Positions 17,966-28,363 of a stretch of DNA of 64,000 bases are shown piece after piece; positions within the stretch are counted from its first letter, which is position 1; each line of letters opens with the position of its first letter. Source of the DNA: Kumtagia sp052180275. Lineage in GTDB: Bacteria; Pseudomonadota; Alphaproteobacteria; Rhizobiales; Rhizobiaceae. The notes below the pieces were generated by a model that worked only from the letters and a program-made list of their open reading frames with translations, was not told the DNA's origin and ran no database searches. The DNA lies in NCBI RefSeq assembly GCF_052180275.1, contig NZ_CP197465.1, positions 3,472,001 through 3,536,000 on the forward strand, in the 5' to 3' direction. The translations under genes were made by a program, and so were the position numbers.

Positions 17966-18160
17966 GACTGTGGGCGCCGCCCCTCACTGTCCTGCCGGAC
18001 ATCTCTCCCCGTAAGAACGGGGCGAGATGGCCAGGCTTCACCGATTTCGCCAACCTTGACCGTTGGAGATTTGCGGAGAGCGTGCGGCAGGCTGTCCTCG
18101 CCCCCGTCCTTCACGGGGAGGTCCGAAGGACGCCGGCAGGCAGGTGAGGGGCGGCGCGGA
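17966..18160. repeat. Long palindromic intergenic repeat, copy 1 (RIME-like)
   Basis: About 195 bp in the 507-bp stretch 17798-18304, which otherwise holds no gene I can support. It opens GGGCGCCGCCCCTCACTG, has an internal hairpin with TCTCCCCGTAAGAACGGGGCGAG, and closes GCCGGCAGGCAGGTGAGGGG, so the ends are inverted. It matches 21324-21520 throughout. Such mosaic intergenic elements are typical of rhizobia. Confidence 0.8.
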
Positions 18161-18304
18161 GGGTCGAGATTTGAAGCATCCGCGAGCGCGGCAGCTTCGT
18201 TTGCCGCGTCCTTCTCGGCGAACCGCACCAAAAATGCATCGGCCGGGCCATCCGCCGGCCAAGCCGGTCCGACCTGCCCGGTTGCGTCGACACAGGCCCG
18301 GGTA

Positions 18305-18964
18305 TCAACCTTGCACGGTTGTCGCGGGACATGCCGCCGTCGCCGGTGCAACGGCAGCCGGATGCTGCGGTCTGGCGGCTGCCGCCTGCGAGGCGGCCTG
18401 CACCGCGCCGGTCGTGGCAGGCGCCGATGGGACCGCGGGGGCGGCCGTTCGCGGCGGCCGGATTTTCGCGACCTCGCTGCCGTAGACGGCAGCGACGACC
18501 TTGTCCTCCAGGCCGGCGGTCAGCGCTTGCTCGGCCTTGCCGGGATCCTGGGAGGCCGCCTGCACCGCGCCGATCACACCGTTGATGGCGTAGGTGTCCA
18601 GGGCGATCACCCGTGCGTCGCCGTCGACCTTGCCGGTCGCCTTGTCGACCGACCGCACGGTTCCGGTCATGCGATTGGAATCGCCGACCAGCAGCGACAG
18701 GGCAGGGTCCTTGAGGTGATACTCGGCGATAACCACCGACACGCATTTCTCGGGGCCGGTCTTCGGCATCGCGGCAAAGCGGGCGCGGAGATTGTCGCGC
18801 AATCTCGGGGCGACAGATGGCGGAACGTTTTTGGACTGGTATTGCACCGATACGTCGACGATTTCAGCGTCATGAATGCTGGCATAGATACCCTTGGTCT
18901 GGCAGCCCGCCGCAACCAGGCAGACGCCGACCACAGCGGCTGCCTTCAATACCGTCCACATCAT
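18305..18964 (-). CDS. Putative outer-membrane or periplasmic lipoprotein, unknown function
   Basis: 219 residues beginning MMWTVLKAAAVVGVCLVAAGCQ; the lipobox LVAAGC puts the lipidated Cys near residue 21. The mature domain (about 22-165) has DAEIVDVSVQYQSKN and a central VRSVDKATGKVDGDARVIALDTY segment, followed by an Ala/Pro-rich low-complexity tail. Gln after the Cys favours the outer membrane. No family recognised with confidence. It lies between a repeat and pccB, in the same direction as pccB, 93 bases downstream of its stop. Confidence 0.72.
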   Translation of the reverse strand: MMWTVLKAAAVVGVCLVAAGCQTKGIYASIHDAEIVDVSVQYQSKNVPPSVAPRLRDNLRARFAAMPKTGPEKCVSVVIAEYHLKDPALSLLVGDSNRMTGTVRSVDKATGKVDGDARVIALDTYAINGVIGAVQAASQDPGKAEQALTAGLEDKVVAAVYGSEVAKIRPPRTAAPAVPSAPATTGAVQAASQAAAARPQHPAAVAPATAACPATTVQG

Positions 18965-19057
18965 GAGTGATTCTCCCTCGCCGGGAGGAACTGTATTGTA
19001 TTGGTTTGTATTCGGACAGTCTTGTGCGAGACGCGGGGCAGGATTTGCCGGCGCGCG

Positions 19058-20590
<1,533 letters not shown>

Positions 20591-20856
20591 TGCAGATCCT
20601 CCCGGTGGGGCACGTATGCGGGGCAACGCTTGCCACCGAGGTTTTGGGTGTAGCGGCACCATTTTGGCAAGGCAAGCACTTCGGGATTGCCGACAACGGC
20701 TTCGATTTTTTATGGTCGTGCCATCGATTGTTTTTTCAATTCGCCGTGTCGGATTTCTACAACGGCGTTCGTCCTTGCGGCGTATCGATCAATCGGCGCG
20801 CGGCCGCGCGACCACGCGAGGCCCAGATGGGGCGAGCAGAAAAGAGGAAAGCTGGA

Positions 20857-21285
20857 ATGCCAAAAATGATCTTCGTCAACCTGCCGGTGACCGACCTGCC
20901 ACGCTCCATCAAATTCTACGAGGCGGTCGGCGGGACCAAGAATCCGCAGTTCTCCGACGACGCGGGTGCCTGCATGGTGTTTTCGGAGACGATCTTCGCC
21001 ATGCTGCTGACGCACGACAAATACAGCAGCTTCACGGCGCGGCCGATCGCCGACGCGCATAAGACCAGCCAGTTCCTGATCGCGATTTCGGCTGGAAGCC
21101 GCGACGAGGTCGATGCGGTGGTGGCGCGCGCGGGCGCGGCGGGCGGCACGGCCGATCCCAATCCGAGCCAGGACCACGGCTTCATGTATGGCCGCAGCTT
21201 CGAGGACCCCGACGGCCATGTGTGGGAGGTGTTTTGGATGGACCCGGCCGCGGTGGCGGGCGGAGAGGCCGCCGCGGCCGCCTGA
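20857..21285 (+). CDS. VOC family protein (glyoxalase/bleomycin-resistance fold)
   Basis: 142 residues, start at MPKMIFVNLPVTDL with an AGAGGAAA Shine-Dalgarno-like stretch ahead. It is the PhnB/VOC type: FVNLPVTDLPRSIKFYEAVG, DHGFMYGRSFEDPDGHVWEV. These rhizobial relatives are usually annotated as lactoylglutathione lyase, but the metal ligands of true glyoxalase I are not all evident, so only the fold is claimed. It is divergent from pccB. A repeat follows it. Confidence 0.85.
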   Translation: MPKMIFVNLPVTDLPRSIKFYEAVGGTKNPQFSDDAGACMVFSETIFAMLLTHDKYSSFTARPIADAHKTSQFLIAISAGSRDEVDAVVARAGAAGGTADPNPSQDHGFMYGRSFEDPDGHVWEVFWMDPAAVAGGEAAAAA

Positions 21286-21323
21286 TCGGCAGACAGCAGC
21301 CTGATACCAAAGGTTGCTTGTTT

Positions 21324-21520
21324 TGACTGTCTGCGCCGCCCCTCATCGCCCTGCCGGGCACTTCTCCCCGTAAAGAACGGGGAGAAGTCGGCTGTCATAT
21401 CCGTCTTCGCCAACCAGCATTGCCGAAGAGATTTGCGAAGACGTCGGAGCTGGCGGCCCTCTCTCCGTCCTTCACGGGGAGAGGGTGCCGGCAGGCGGGT
21501 GAGGGGCCGCGCGGACGGTC
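21324..21520. repeat. Long palindromic intergenic repeat, copy 2 (RIME-like)
   Basis: About 197 bp between the VOC gene and gloA, filling most of the 316-bp gap 21286-21601. It opens CTGCGCCGCCCCTCATCG, has a perfect internal hairpin (CTTCTCCCCGT ... ACGGGGAGAAG), and closes CCGGCAGGCGGGTGAGGGG. It is the second copy of the unit at 17966-18160. Confidence 0.85.
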
Positions 21521-21601
21521 AATACAACACCAGTTGATGTGAGCTTGCCGTATCGGGTGTGAGCCGTCCTTTCGACGGCCCTTACCAACCCGTTTTCAGC
21601 T

Positions 21602-22042
21602 TTACCACACGCCGGTGTTCGGCATCGAAAGCCACGGCTCCTGCGGCGGCAGCGGGTCGCCTTCCTGCAGCAGTTCGATGGAAATATTGTCGGGCGAGCG
21701 GACGAAGGCCATGTTGCCGTCGCGGGGCGGGCGGTTGATCGTCACGCCCTTGTCCATCAGCCGCTGGCAGGTCTCGTAGATGTTGTCGACCTTGTAGGCG
21801 AGGTGGCCGAAATTGCGGCCGCCGGTATAGACTTCCGGATCCCAGTTGAAGGTGAGCTCCAGTTCGGGCGCGCGGCTGGCGGCTGAAGTGCCCTTGTCCT
21901 TGGGCGCGGCGAGGAAGATCAGGGTGAACCGGCCCTTCTCGTTCTCGTGGCGGCGTACCTCCACCAGGCCGAGCTTGTTGCAATAGAAGTCGAGCGAGGC
22001 GTCGATATCGGTGATTCGCACCATGGTGTGAAGGTAACGCAT
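21602..22042 (-). CDS. gloA: Lactoylglutathione lyase (glyoxalase I)
   Basis: 146 residues. It isomerises the methylglyoxal-glutathione hemithioacetal to S-lactoylglutathione. The metal ligands expected in bacterial GlxI are present: His in YLHTMVRI (H5), Glu in ELELTF, His in FGHLAYKV and Glu in SIELLQEG. The segment ITDIDASLDFYCNKLGL is canonical. The C-terminal PPQEPWLSMPNTGVW is a rhizobial extension. A lone gene in front of the cold-shock operon. Confidence 0.92.
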   Translation of the reverse strand: MRYLHTMVRITDIDASLDFYCNKLGLVEVRRHENEKGRFTLIFLAAPKDKGTSAASRAPELELTFNWDPEVYTGGRNFGHLAYKVDNIYETCQRLMDKGVTINRPPRDGNMAFVRSPDNISIELLQEGDPLPPQEPWLSMPNTGVW

Positions 22043-22266
22043 TGTATTCCTTTCCTATTCAAGCCGGGATGCGACGCTGGACCGAGACCGGCCGATGACG
22101 CGCAGATACCAGTGTTTTATGCAAGTGTTGCCGTTACGCGATGATAGCCGGCAATCCGCCTGCGCCAAGGTGAAAAAATGGCAGATCAGGCCTTGCACTG
22201 GCCCGAACGGGCGATGTTATTCTGTGCCAAGAATCACGTGTGTTTTGTCAGGAAAGGTGCGTTCGG

Positions 22267-22860
22267 ATGGGGGACAAAGCCTCTTCGATGGGGCGAGGCT
22301 TGGAAATCGGCGACGCCCTGCAGCACCTCGACGGTGACGAGGTTCAAGGTGTGGTCGAGGTCTCGGGCGCCATCAAATGGTTCGATGTGGCCAAGGGATA
22401 TGGCTTCATCATGCCCGACGAGGGCACCGGCGATGTCCTTCTCCATGTAACGTGCCTGCGCCGCGACGGTTTCCAGACAGCGCATGAGGGTGCGCGGGTC
22501 GTCTGTCTCGCCAGGAAGGGCGAGCGCGGCATGCAGGCCTTCCGCGTCGTCAGCATGGACAATTCGACCGCTGTGCATCCGGCCGAGATGCCGGAACAGC
22601 GCACGCATGTCAGCGTCACCGCCGAGAGCGGGCTGGAGCGCGCGCTGGTCAAGTGGTTCAACCGCACCAAGGGTTTCGGCTTCCTGACGCGCGGCGAGGG
22701 GACCGAGGATATCTTCATCCACATGGAGACGCTGCGCCGCTACGGGCTGGCGGAACTGCGGCCGGGCCAGGTCGTGCTGGTGCGGTTCGGCCGCGGCGAC
22801 AAAGGCCTTATGGCCGCCGAAATTCATCCCGATATCGGAACCCTGCCGTCTTCGCACTGA
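22267..22860 (+). CDS. Cold-shock protein with two CSD domains
   Basis: 197 residues from ATG 22267. The first cold-shock domain spans about 33-95 (GAIKWFDVAKGYGFIM, with RNP1 KGYGFI), the second about 122-190 (ALVKWFNRTKGFGFLT, RNP1 KGFGFL). Two CSDs joined by an acidic linker are the usual alphaproteobacterial long form. It binds single-stranded RNA/DNA, so a role in transcription antitermination or translation at low temperature or in stationary phase is likely. DUF192 follows after 24 bases in the same direction, so the pair is probably one operon. Confidence 0.92.
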   Translation: MGDKASSMGRGLEIGDALQHLDGDEVQGVVEVSGAIKWFDVAKGYGFIMPDEGTGDVLLHVTCLRRDGFQTAHEGARVVCLARKGERGMQAFRVVSMDNSTAVHPAEMPEQRTHVSVTAESGLERALVKWFNRTKGFGFLTRGEGTEDIFIHMETLRRYGLAELRPGQVVLVRFGRGDKGLMAAEIHPDIGTLPSSH

Positions 22861-22884
22861 CGTGCGGACACCAACGGAGTTCCG

Positions 22885-23403
22885 ATGCCCCGCAAGCCGT
22901 GGATTTTCGCCGGAACCGCGACATTGGTCGCGGCGGCGGTTGCTTTTTTCTTCTTTTTCCAGACGACGATCACCGCGACGAGCCAGGCGCAGAGCCTGCC
23001 GGTCGACTCGACGCCGCTGACCGCGATCACGTCGTCGGGCGTGAAATCGTTCAGCATCGAAGTGGCTGATGATCCGGCGGAACGTTCCACCGGGCTGATG
23101 TTTCGCGAGACCATGCCCGAGGATCGCGGCATGCTCTTCGTCTTCGAGCAGACGCAGCCGGTCGGCTTCTGGATGAAGAACACGCCGCTGCCGCTCGATC
23201 TGATCTTCATCGCCCAGGACGGAACGGTGCGGGCGATCAAGCAGGGGGAGCCGTTTTCCGAAGCGACGATCTCGCCGGGCGTTCCCGTGCGTTTCGTGCT
23301 GGAGGTGAAGGCGGGCATAGCGGCCAAGGCGGGCATCGTCGCCGGCACCGAACTGCGCCACCCCGCGATCAATCACGCGGCTGGCGCCAGCAATCCCGGC
23401 TGA
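22885..23403 (+). CDS. DUF192 family exported protein
   Basis: 172 residues: an N-terminal membrane-anchor or signal segment (FAGTATLVAAAVAFFFFF) followed by the DUF192 domain, with the hallmark RSTGLMFRETMPEDRGML-type block and QPVGFWMKNTPLPLDLIF. The family is widespread with unproven function. It follows the cold-shock gene by 24 bases and precedes an alpha/beta hydrolase by 21, so the three may be co-transcribed. Confidence 0.9.
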   Translation: MPRKPWIFAGTATLVAAAVAFFFFFQTTITATSQAQSLPVDSTPLTAITSSGVKSFSIEVADDPAERSTGLMFRETMPEDRGMLFVFEQTQPVGFWMKNTPLPLDLIFIAQDGTVRAIKQGEPFSEATISPGVPVRFVLEVKAGIAAKAGIVAGTELRHPAINHAAGASNPG

Positions 23404-23424
23404 CATCCAGGCAACGAGGCGAGA

Positions 23425-24198
23425 TTGACGACATTTTTCCAGCACGAGGGTTTCGACCTCGCTTACGTCGATCGCGCGCCCCAGGGCGAAGGGGCGGCCG
23501 AGCCGATCCTGCTGGTCCACGGCTTCGCCTCCAGCCTGCAGGTCAACTGGGTCAACCCCGGCTGGATGAAGACGCTGGCCGAGGCCGGTTACCGCGTCAT
23601 CGCCTTCGACAATCGCGGCCACGGCCAGTCGTCGAAGAGCTATGAGCCGGCGGACTATACGCCTGAGAAGATGGCGGGCGATGCGGCGGCCTTGCTGCGC
23701 CACCTGGGGATCGGCCGGGCTCACGTCATGGGTTATTCCATGGGGGCGCGCATTTCCGCCTTCCTGGCGCTGGCCGAACCGGCGCTCGTCGCCACGCTGG
23801 TGTTCGGCGGGCTGGGGATCGGCATGGTCGACGGCGTCGGCGACTGGGATCCGATCGCCGAGGCGCTGTCGGCCCCCGACCCGTCGCTGATAACCCATGA
23901 GCGCGGAAAGACATTCCGCATGTTCGCCGACCAGACGAAGAGTGACCGGCGCGCGCTTGCGGCCTGCATCATGACGTCGCGGACCTTGCTGACGGAGGAC
24001 GAGATGGCGCGCATCGCGCAGCCGACGCTGGTCGCCGTCGGCACGAAGGACGATATCGGCGGCTCGGCGGCCGAGCTTGCGGCGCTGATGCCGAACGCCG
24101 CGGCGTTCGAAATCGTGGGCCGCGACCATATGCTGTCGGTCGGCGACCGCACTTTCAAGAAGCGGGTCCTGGAGTTTTTGGCCGCCCATCCCCTCTAG
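23425..24198 (+). CDS. Alpha/beta hydrolase
   Basis: 257 residues from a TTG start at 23425; no ATG lies near and the frame begins TTFFQHEGFDLAYVD, as in relatives. The oxyanion region is LLVHGFASSLQVNW, the nucleophile Ser lies in GYSMGARI, the acid probably in GTKDDIGG and the His in VGRDHML. Cytoplasmic and non-specific in sequence; an ester or amide hydrolase of unknown substrate. Confidence 0.9.
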   Translation: MTTFFQHEGFDLAYVDRAPQGEGAAEPILLVHGFASSLQVNWVNPGWMKTLAEAGYRVIAFDNRGHGQSSKSYEPADYTPEKMAGDAAALLRHLGIGRAHVMGYSMGARISAFLALAEPALVATLVFGGLGIGMVDGVGDWDPIAEALSAPDPSLITHERGKTFRMFADQTKSDRRALAACIMTSRTLLTEDEMARIAQPTLVAVGTKDDIGGSAAELAALMPNAAAFEIVGRDHMLSVGDRTFKKRVLEFLAAHPL

Positions 24199-24363
24199 GA
24201 ATCCAGTCTGGAAATCCGGAGGATCGCCGGAAGCCGCTGCCAAGGGTTCTTGAAAAGCCGCCAATCCAATCCATTTGACGAGAGGGTGAAGAAATTTGAG
24301 TTCAAGCGCGCTCTGTTCGGGAGTATAGAGGCGCGCGAAGCTCGGCCGGGACGGAGGCATTCG

Positions 24364-25212
24364 ATGAGCACGATGAACCTGATGAAGCCGACTGCAGTGC
24401 AGCCGGTCGATCCGATCTGGAGTTCGGTGCGCAGCGAAGCGCTCGAAGCGGTGTCGCGTGACCCGCTGCTGTCGGCCTTCCTGTATTCGACGATCATCAA
24501 CCAGGAGACGCTGGAAGACGCGGTGATCCACCGCATCGCCGAGCGTCTCGACCATGCGGATGTCGGATCCGACCTGATCCGCCAGACTTTTCGGGCCATG
24601 CTGCTGGAGACGCCGGACTGGGCGACCACGGTGCGCGTCGACATCCAGGCCTATTACGACCGCGACCCGGCCTGCGACCGCTTCCTGATGCCGGTCCTGT
24701 ATTTCAAGGGATTTCACGCCATCCAGACCCACCGCCTTGCGCACTGGCTGTGGAACAAGGGCAGGCAGGATTTTGCGCTCTATCTGCAGAGCCGGTCGTC
24801 CGCCGTCTTCCAGACCGACATCAATCCTGCCGCGAGGATCGGCAAGGGCATCTTCGTCGACCACGCGACCGGTCTCGTCGTCGGTCAGACGGCGGTGATC
24901 GAGGACGATGTCTCGATCCTGCACGGGGTGACATTGGGCGGCACCGGCAAGGCCGGCGGCGACCGGCATCCAAAAATCCGCTACGGCGTGCTGATCGGCG
25001 CCGGCGCAAAGATTCTGGGCAATATCGAGGTCGGCCATTGCTCGAAGATCGCGGCCGGATCGGTCGTGCTGTCGCCCGTGCCGCACAACAAGACGGTAGC
25101 GGGCGTTCCCGCGCGGGTCGTCGGCGAGACCGGCTGCGATCGTCCGTCGAGGCAGATGGACCAGTTCCTGCCGTCGCAGACGATGGACCACGTCATCAGC
25201 TTCGACATCTGA
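24364..25212 (+). CDS. cysE: Serine O-acetyltransferase
   Basis: 282 residues. CysE makes O-acetylserine from serine and acetyl-CoA, the first step of cysteine synthesis. The N-terminal helical domain (DPIWSSVRSEALEAV) is followed by the left-handed beta-helix with FQTDINPAARIGKG, IFVDHATGLVVG and LHGVTLGGTGKAGGDRHP, which contain the catalytic Asp and His residues. The start at MSTMNLMKP has GGACGGAGG ahead; a longer frame upstream (from 24250) is unlikely. It is followed by a GC-rich hairpin. Confidence 0.94.
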   Translation: MSTMNLMKPTAVQPVDPIWSSVRSEALEAVSRDPLLSAFLYSTIINQETLEDAVIHRIAERLDHADVGSDLIRQTFRAMLLETPDWATTVRVDIQAYYDRDPACDRFLMPVLYFKGFHAIQTHRLAHWLWNKGRQDFALYLQSRSSAVFQTDINPAARIGKGIFVDHATGLVVGQTAVIEDDVSILHGVTLGGTGKAGGDRHPKIRYGVLIGAGAKILGNIEVGHCSKIAAGSVVLSPVPHNKTVAGVPARVVGETGCDRPSRQMDQFLPSQTMDHVISFDI

Positions 25213-25220
25213 ATGGGATA

Positions 25221-25247
25221 GGGGCGGACCTGCGCCGCCCCGTTCTT
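25221..25247 (+). terminator. Possible terminator after cysE
   Basis: A 7-bp GC stem GGGGCGG/CCGCCCC with a 7-nt loop, nine bases after the cysE stop, followed by GTTCTT. Only a short U-run, so weak; it lies between convergent genes. Confidence 0.4.
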
Positions 25248-25274
25248 CCATGGATCATGCGCCCGGCGTTGCGA

Positions 25275-25868
25275 TCAGCCGCAATGGCGGCGGATTTTCA
25301 CGCGCTTCCAGCCGGTGGTGCCTTCGGCGACCAGCACCTTGCGGGCAACCGTGCGGTAGGTTGCCGGCACGTCGACGACGCGCCGCTGCTCGGGCTGGAG
25401 GACGACCTGCTCGAGTTCGTAGCCATATTCGGCGGGGATGACGACGCGGCGCTTGTATTCCGGCTGCACGACGACGGTCTCGGCGACCTGCTCGTAGCGC
25501 GCCTTGTGCTTGATCTTGCACAGGACCTTGCGGCCGTTGATCCAGCGCCACTCCCACGAATAGCCGCCATCGGCGACCTTCACCGTGCGGTAGCGTGTCT
25601 GCACCACCGCCGGCACGATCTGGTAGCTGACCTGCTCGGGCTGCATGAGCACCTGGCGCTTGCGCGTGCCGTAGATCGCCGGCGTCGTCTCGACATACTG
25701 GCTGCCCGGATTGACCAGTTCGTTCTCATAGACGGTGTCGTAGACCGGCGCCGTCTGATAGGGTTCATAACAGGCGACAGCCTTGCCGCCGGCGAAAGAC
25801 TCTGAAACGGCTGCGAGCATCATAGAACCCGCGACCGCTGCGCAAAAAACAGGCTTGAAAGCCATCAC
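25275..25868 (-). CDS. Secreted Tyr/Gln/Val-rich repeat protein, unknown function
   Basis: 197 residues starting at a double Met. The signal peptide MMAFKPVFCAAVAGSMML ends at SESFA (cleavage near 27). The mature part has loose internal repeats built on xVVxQPEx: RQVLMQPEQVSYQIVPAVV, ETVVVQPEYKRRVVIPAEY and EQVVLQPEQRRVVDVPATY. This suggests a beta-rich extracellular or periplasmic protein. Three Cys residues remain in the mature chain. It is convergent with cysE and divergent from clpP. No function is known to me. Confidence 0.72.
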   Translation of the reverse strand: MMAFKPVFCAAVAGSMMLAAVSESFAGGKAVACYEPYQTAPVYDTVYENELVNPGSQYVETTPAIYGTRKRQVLMQPEQVSYQIVPAVVQTRYRTVKVADGGYSWEWRWINGRKVLCKIKHKARYEQVAETVVVQPEYKRRVVIPAEYGYELEQVVLQPEQRRVVDVPATYRTVARKVLVAEGTTGWKRVKIRRHCG

Positions 25869-25989
25869 TTACCCCTGACACGCCTTACCGCAACTGATCG
25901 TGTACATTAGTGAAGGCTGCGTCGCGGGAAAGTGGAATTTTAAGATTTCGTTAACGGGCAAGGTTACTTTGCCGCTTCGAATGGTCGGC

Positions 25990-26019
25990 CTTGCGCAAGG
26001 CGGAGGCGGCATCCTATCT
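25990..26019 (+). promoter_or_regulatory. Candidate RpoH (sigma-32) promoter of clpP
   Basis: CTTGCG, 17-nt spacer, CCTATCT: close to the alphaproteobacterial heat-shock consensus CTTGAC-N17-CCTATAT. It lies 65 bases before the clpP start, and clpP is a classical RpoH target. Seen by eye only. Confidence 0.5.
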
Positions 26020-26084
26020 ACGGAACAACGAAACGCAGCACGATTCCGCCTGGGAAGGCGATTCACCCAAACAACGGACGCCCG

Positions 26085-26717
26085 ATGAAGAACCCCGTCG
26101 AAACCTACATGAACCTCGTGCCGATGGTGGTCGAGCAGACCAATCGCGGCGAGCGCGCCTACGACATCTTCTCGCGGCTGCTCAAGGAACGCATCATCTT
26201 CATCACCGGTCCGGTCGAGGACGGCATGGCGACGCTGGTCTGCGCGCAGCTGCTGTTCCTGGAAGCCGAGAACCCGAAGAAGGAGATCAACCTCTACATC
26301 AACTCGCCGGGCGGCGTGGTGACGTCGGGTATGGCGATCTACGACACCATGCAGTTCATCAAGCCGGCGGTGTCGACGCTGTGCATCGGCCAGGCGGCGT
26401 CCATGGGCTCGCTGCTTTTGACGGCAGGCCACAAGGACATGCGCTTCGCCACCCCCAACGCCCGCATCATGGTGCACCAGCCCTCCGGCGGCTTCCAGGG
26501 CCAGGCCTCCGACATCGAGCGCCACGCCATGGACATCGTCAAGCTGAAGCGCCGCCTCAACGAGGTCTACGTCAAGCACACCGGCAAGCCCTATGAGGAG
26601 ATCGAGCGCACGCTCGACCGCGATCACTTCATGACCGCCGACGAGGCAAAGGATTTCGGCCTTATCGACAAGGTCATTTCGAGCCGCGAGGCGGCGGAAA
26701 GCGCCCAGCAGGGATAA
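26085..26717 (+). CDS. clpP: ATP-dependent Clp protease proteolytic subunit
   Basis: 210 residues. The serine peptidase of the ClpXP/ClpAP complexes. Catalytic Ser is S106 (IGQAASMGS), His H131 (ARIMVHQPSGG), and Asp lies in the TLDRDHFM region near 180. YINSPGGVVTSGMAIYDTM is the oxyanion segment. The N-terminal propeptide (about 10 residues) is short, as in rhizobia. It starts at ATG 26085 and clpX follows 298 bases later, so separate promoters are likely. A heat-shock-type promoter stands upstream. Confidence 0.96.
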   Translation: MKNPVETYMNLVPMVVEQTNRGERAYDIFSRLLKERIIFITGPVEDGMATLVCAQLLFLEAENPKKEINLYINSPGGVVTSGMAIYDTMQFIKPAVSTLCIGQAASMGSLLLTAGHKDMRFATPNARIMVHQPSGGFQGQASDIERHAMDIVKLKRRLNEVYVKHTGKPYEEIERTLDRDHFMTADEAKDFGLIDKVISSREAAESAQQG

Positions 26718-26815
26718 TGCGGACACGTCCGACACGCGCGGCCGATGACACTTTTTTGACGCGGACTGCGGCAATTCGGACACATTTTGCTGTTCCCTCG
26801 ACGGGGCGCGCGACC

Positions 26816-26828
26816 TACGTTAAACGTA
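26816..26828. promoter_or_regulatory. Short perfect palindrome in the clpP-clpX spacer
   Basis: TACGTT-A-AACGTA, a 6-1-6 palindrome about 190 bases before clpX. It could be a regulator site or chance. The rest of the 298-bp spacer shows no gene and no evident terminator. Confidence 0.25.
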
Positions 26829-27015
26829 TGTTGAGTTTCGACGGCTTAGCTTCGCGTGCAATCAGGGCGACCGCAGCCGCACCTTCTGAAATGGGTTTCG
26901 TGCGGAAGCCCCGTATGCGCCAAACCGCTGGCGTTGGGGCGTTTCCGCGGCTAATACTCGATGCCGACGCTTGGCCGCTTCGCCGGCGAGGCGGCACTAA
27001 AAGGACTTGGATATT

Positions 27016-28287
27016 ATGAGCAAGGTCAGTTCCGGCGGCGGCGACTCCAAGAACACGCTGTACTGCTCGTTCTGCGGCAAAAGCCAGCATGAAGTGCGCA
27101 AGCTGATCGCCGGCCCGACGGTGTTCATCTGCGACGAGTGCGTCGAACTCTGCATGGACATCATCCGCGAGGAGAACAAGACCTCGATGGTGAAGTCGCG
27201 CGAGGGCGTGCCTACACCGCAGGAGATACTGAAGGTTCTTGACGATTATGTGATCGGCCAGCCCTACGCCAAGCGCGTGCTGTCGGTCGCCGTCCACAAC
27301 CACTACAAGCGGCTGGCGCATGCCACCAAGAACAACGACGTCGAACTGGCGAAGTCGAACATTCTTCTGATCGGCCCGACCGGCTGCGGCAAGACGCTGC
27401 TCGCCCAGACGCTGGCCCGCATCATCGATGTCCCCTTCACCATGGCCGACGCGACGACGCTGACCGAGGCGGGTTATGTCGGCGAGGATGTCGAGAACAT
27501 CATCCTGAAGCTCTTGCAGTCGGCCGACTACAATGTCGAGCGGGCGCAGCGCGGCATTGTCTATATCGACGAGATCGACAAAATCTCGCGCAAGTCCGAC
27601 AATCCTTCGATCACCCGCGACGTGTCGGGCGAGGGCGTACAGCAGGCGCTCTTGAAGATCATGGAAGGCACGGTGGCGTCGGTTCCTCCGCAGGGCGGCA
27701 GGAAGCACCCGCAGCAGGAGTTTCTGCAGGTTGACACCGCTAACATCCTGTTCATCTGCGGCGGCGCGTTTGCCGGGCTGGACAAGATCATCTCCGATCG
27801 CGGCCGGAAAACTTCGATCGGCTTCAGCGCCACCGTCGCTTCGCCGGAAGACCGGCGCACGGGTGCGGTGTTCCGCCTCGTCGAACCGGAAGACCTGCTG
27901 AAGTTCGGCCTGATCCCGGAATTCGTCGGCCGCCTGCCGGTGCTGGCGACGCTGGAGGATCTCGACGAGCCGGCGCTGATCCAGATCCTGACCGAGCCGA
28001 AGAACGCGCTGGTGAAACAATATCAGCGGCTGTTCGAGATGGAGAATGTCGAACTGACGTTCCACGAGAATGCGCTGTCGGCGATCGCCAAGCGCGCCAT
28101 CGAGCGCAAGACCGGCGCGCGCGGCCTGCGCTCCATCATGGAAGCGATCCTGCTCGACACGATGTTCGAACTCCCGGCGCTGGAAGGCGTGCAGGAAGTA
28201 GTGATCTCGGAAGAGGTGGTGACCGGCAGCGCCCGGCCGCTCTACATCTATTCCGAGCAGAAGGAAAAGAAGGGCGCCACCGCCTGA
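27016..28287 (+). CDS. clpX: ATP-dependent Clp protease ATP-binding subunit ClpX
   Basis: 423 residues. AAA+ unfoldase that feeds substrates to ClpP. The N-terminal C4 zinc domain is complete: C17, C20, C39, C42. Walker A is GPTGCGKT (120-127), the pore loop YVGEDVE, Walker B VYIDEIDKI, and sensor 2 GARGLRSIME. IGF-loop residues for ClpP docking (KTSIGFSA) are present. The ATG at 27016 follows AAAGGA; a TTG three codons upstream is less likely. A strong terminator follows. Confidence 0.97.
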   Translation: MSKVSSGGGDSKNTLYCSFCGKSQHEVRKLIAGPTVFICDECVELCMDIIREENKTSMVKSREGVPTPQEILKVLDDYVIGQPYAKRVLSVAVHNHYKRLAHATKNNDVELAKSNILLIGPTGCGKTLLAQTLARIIDVPFTMADATTLTEAGYVGEDVENIILKLLQSADYNVERAQRGIVYIDEIDKISRKSDNPSITRDVSGEGVQQALLKIMEGTVASVPPQGGRKHPQQEFLQVDTANILFICGGAFAGLDKIISDRGRKTSIGFSATVASPEDRRTGAVFRLVEPEDLLKFGLIPEFVGRLPVLATLEDLDEPALIQILTEPKNALVKQYQRLFEMENVELTFHENALSAIAKRAIERKTGARGLRSIMEAILLDTMFELPALEGVQEVVISEEVVTGSARPLYIYSEQKEKKGATA

Positions 28288-28311
28288 TACGGGTGCCTCG
28301 ACGAGACCGGA

Positions 28312-28338
28312 ACGGCGCCGCTTGGCGCCGTTTTTTTT
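28312..28338 (+). terminator. Rho-independent terminator of clpX
   Basis: Perfect 8-bp stem ACGGCGCC/GGCGCCGT with loop GCTT, followed by a run of eight T, 25 bases after the clpX stop. Confidence 0.9.
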
Positions 28339-28363
28339 GAAGGACGGGCAAGGGGGGCTGAGG

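Noticed and set aside
22234..25251. A minus-strand open frame of over 1000 codons opposite csp, DUF192, hydrolase and cysE
   Set aside because: It is the antisense shadow of four well-supported genes; the translation is His/Arg/Asp-rich and shows no domain.
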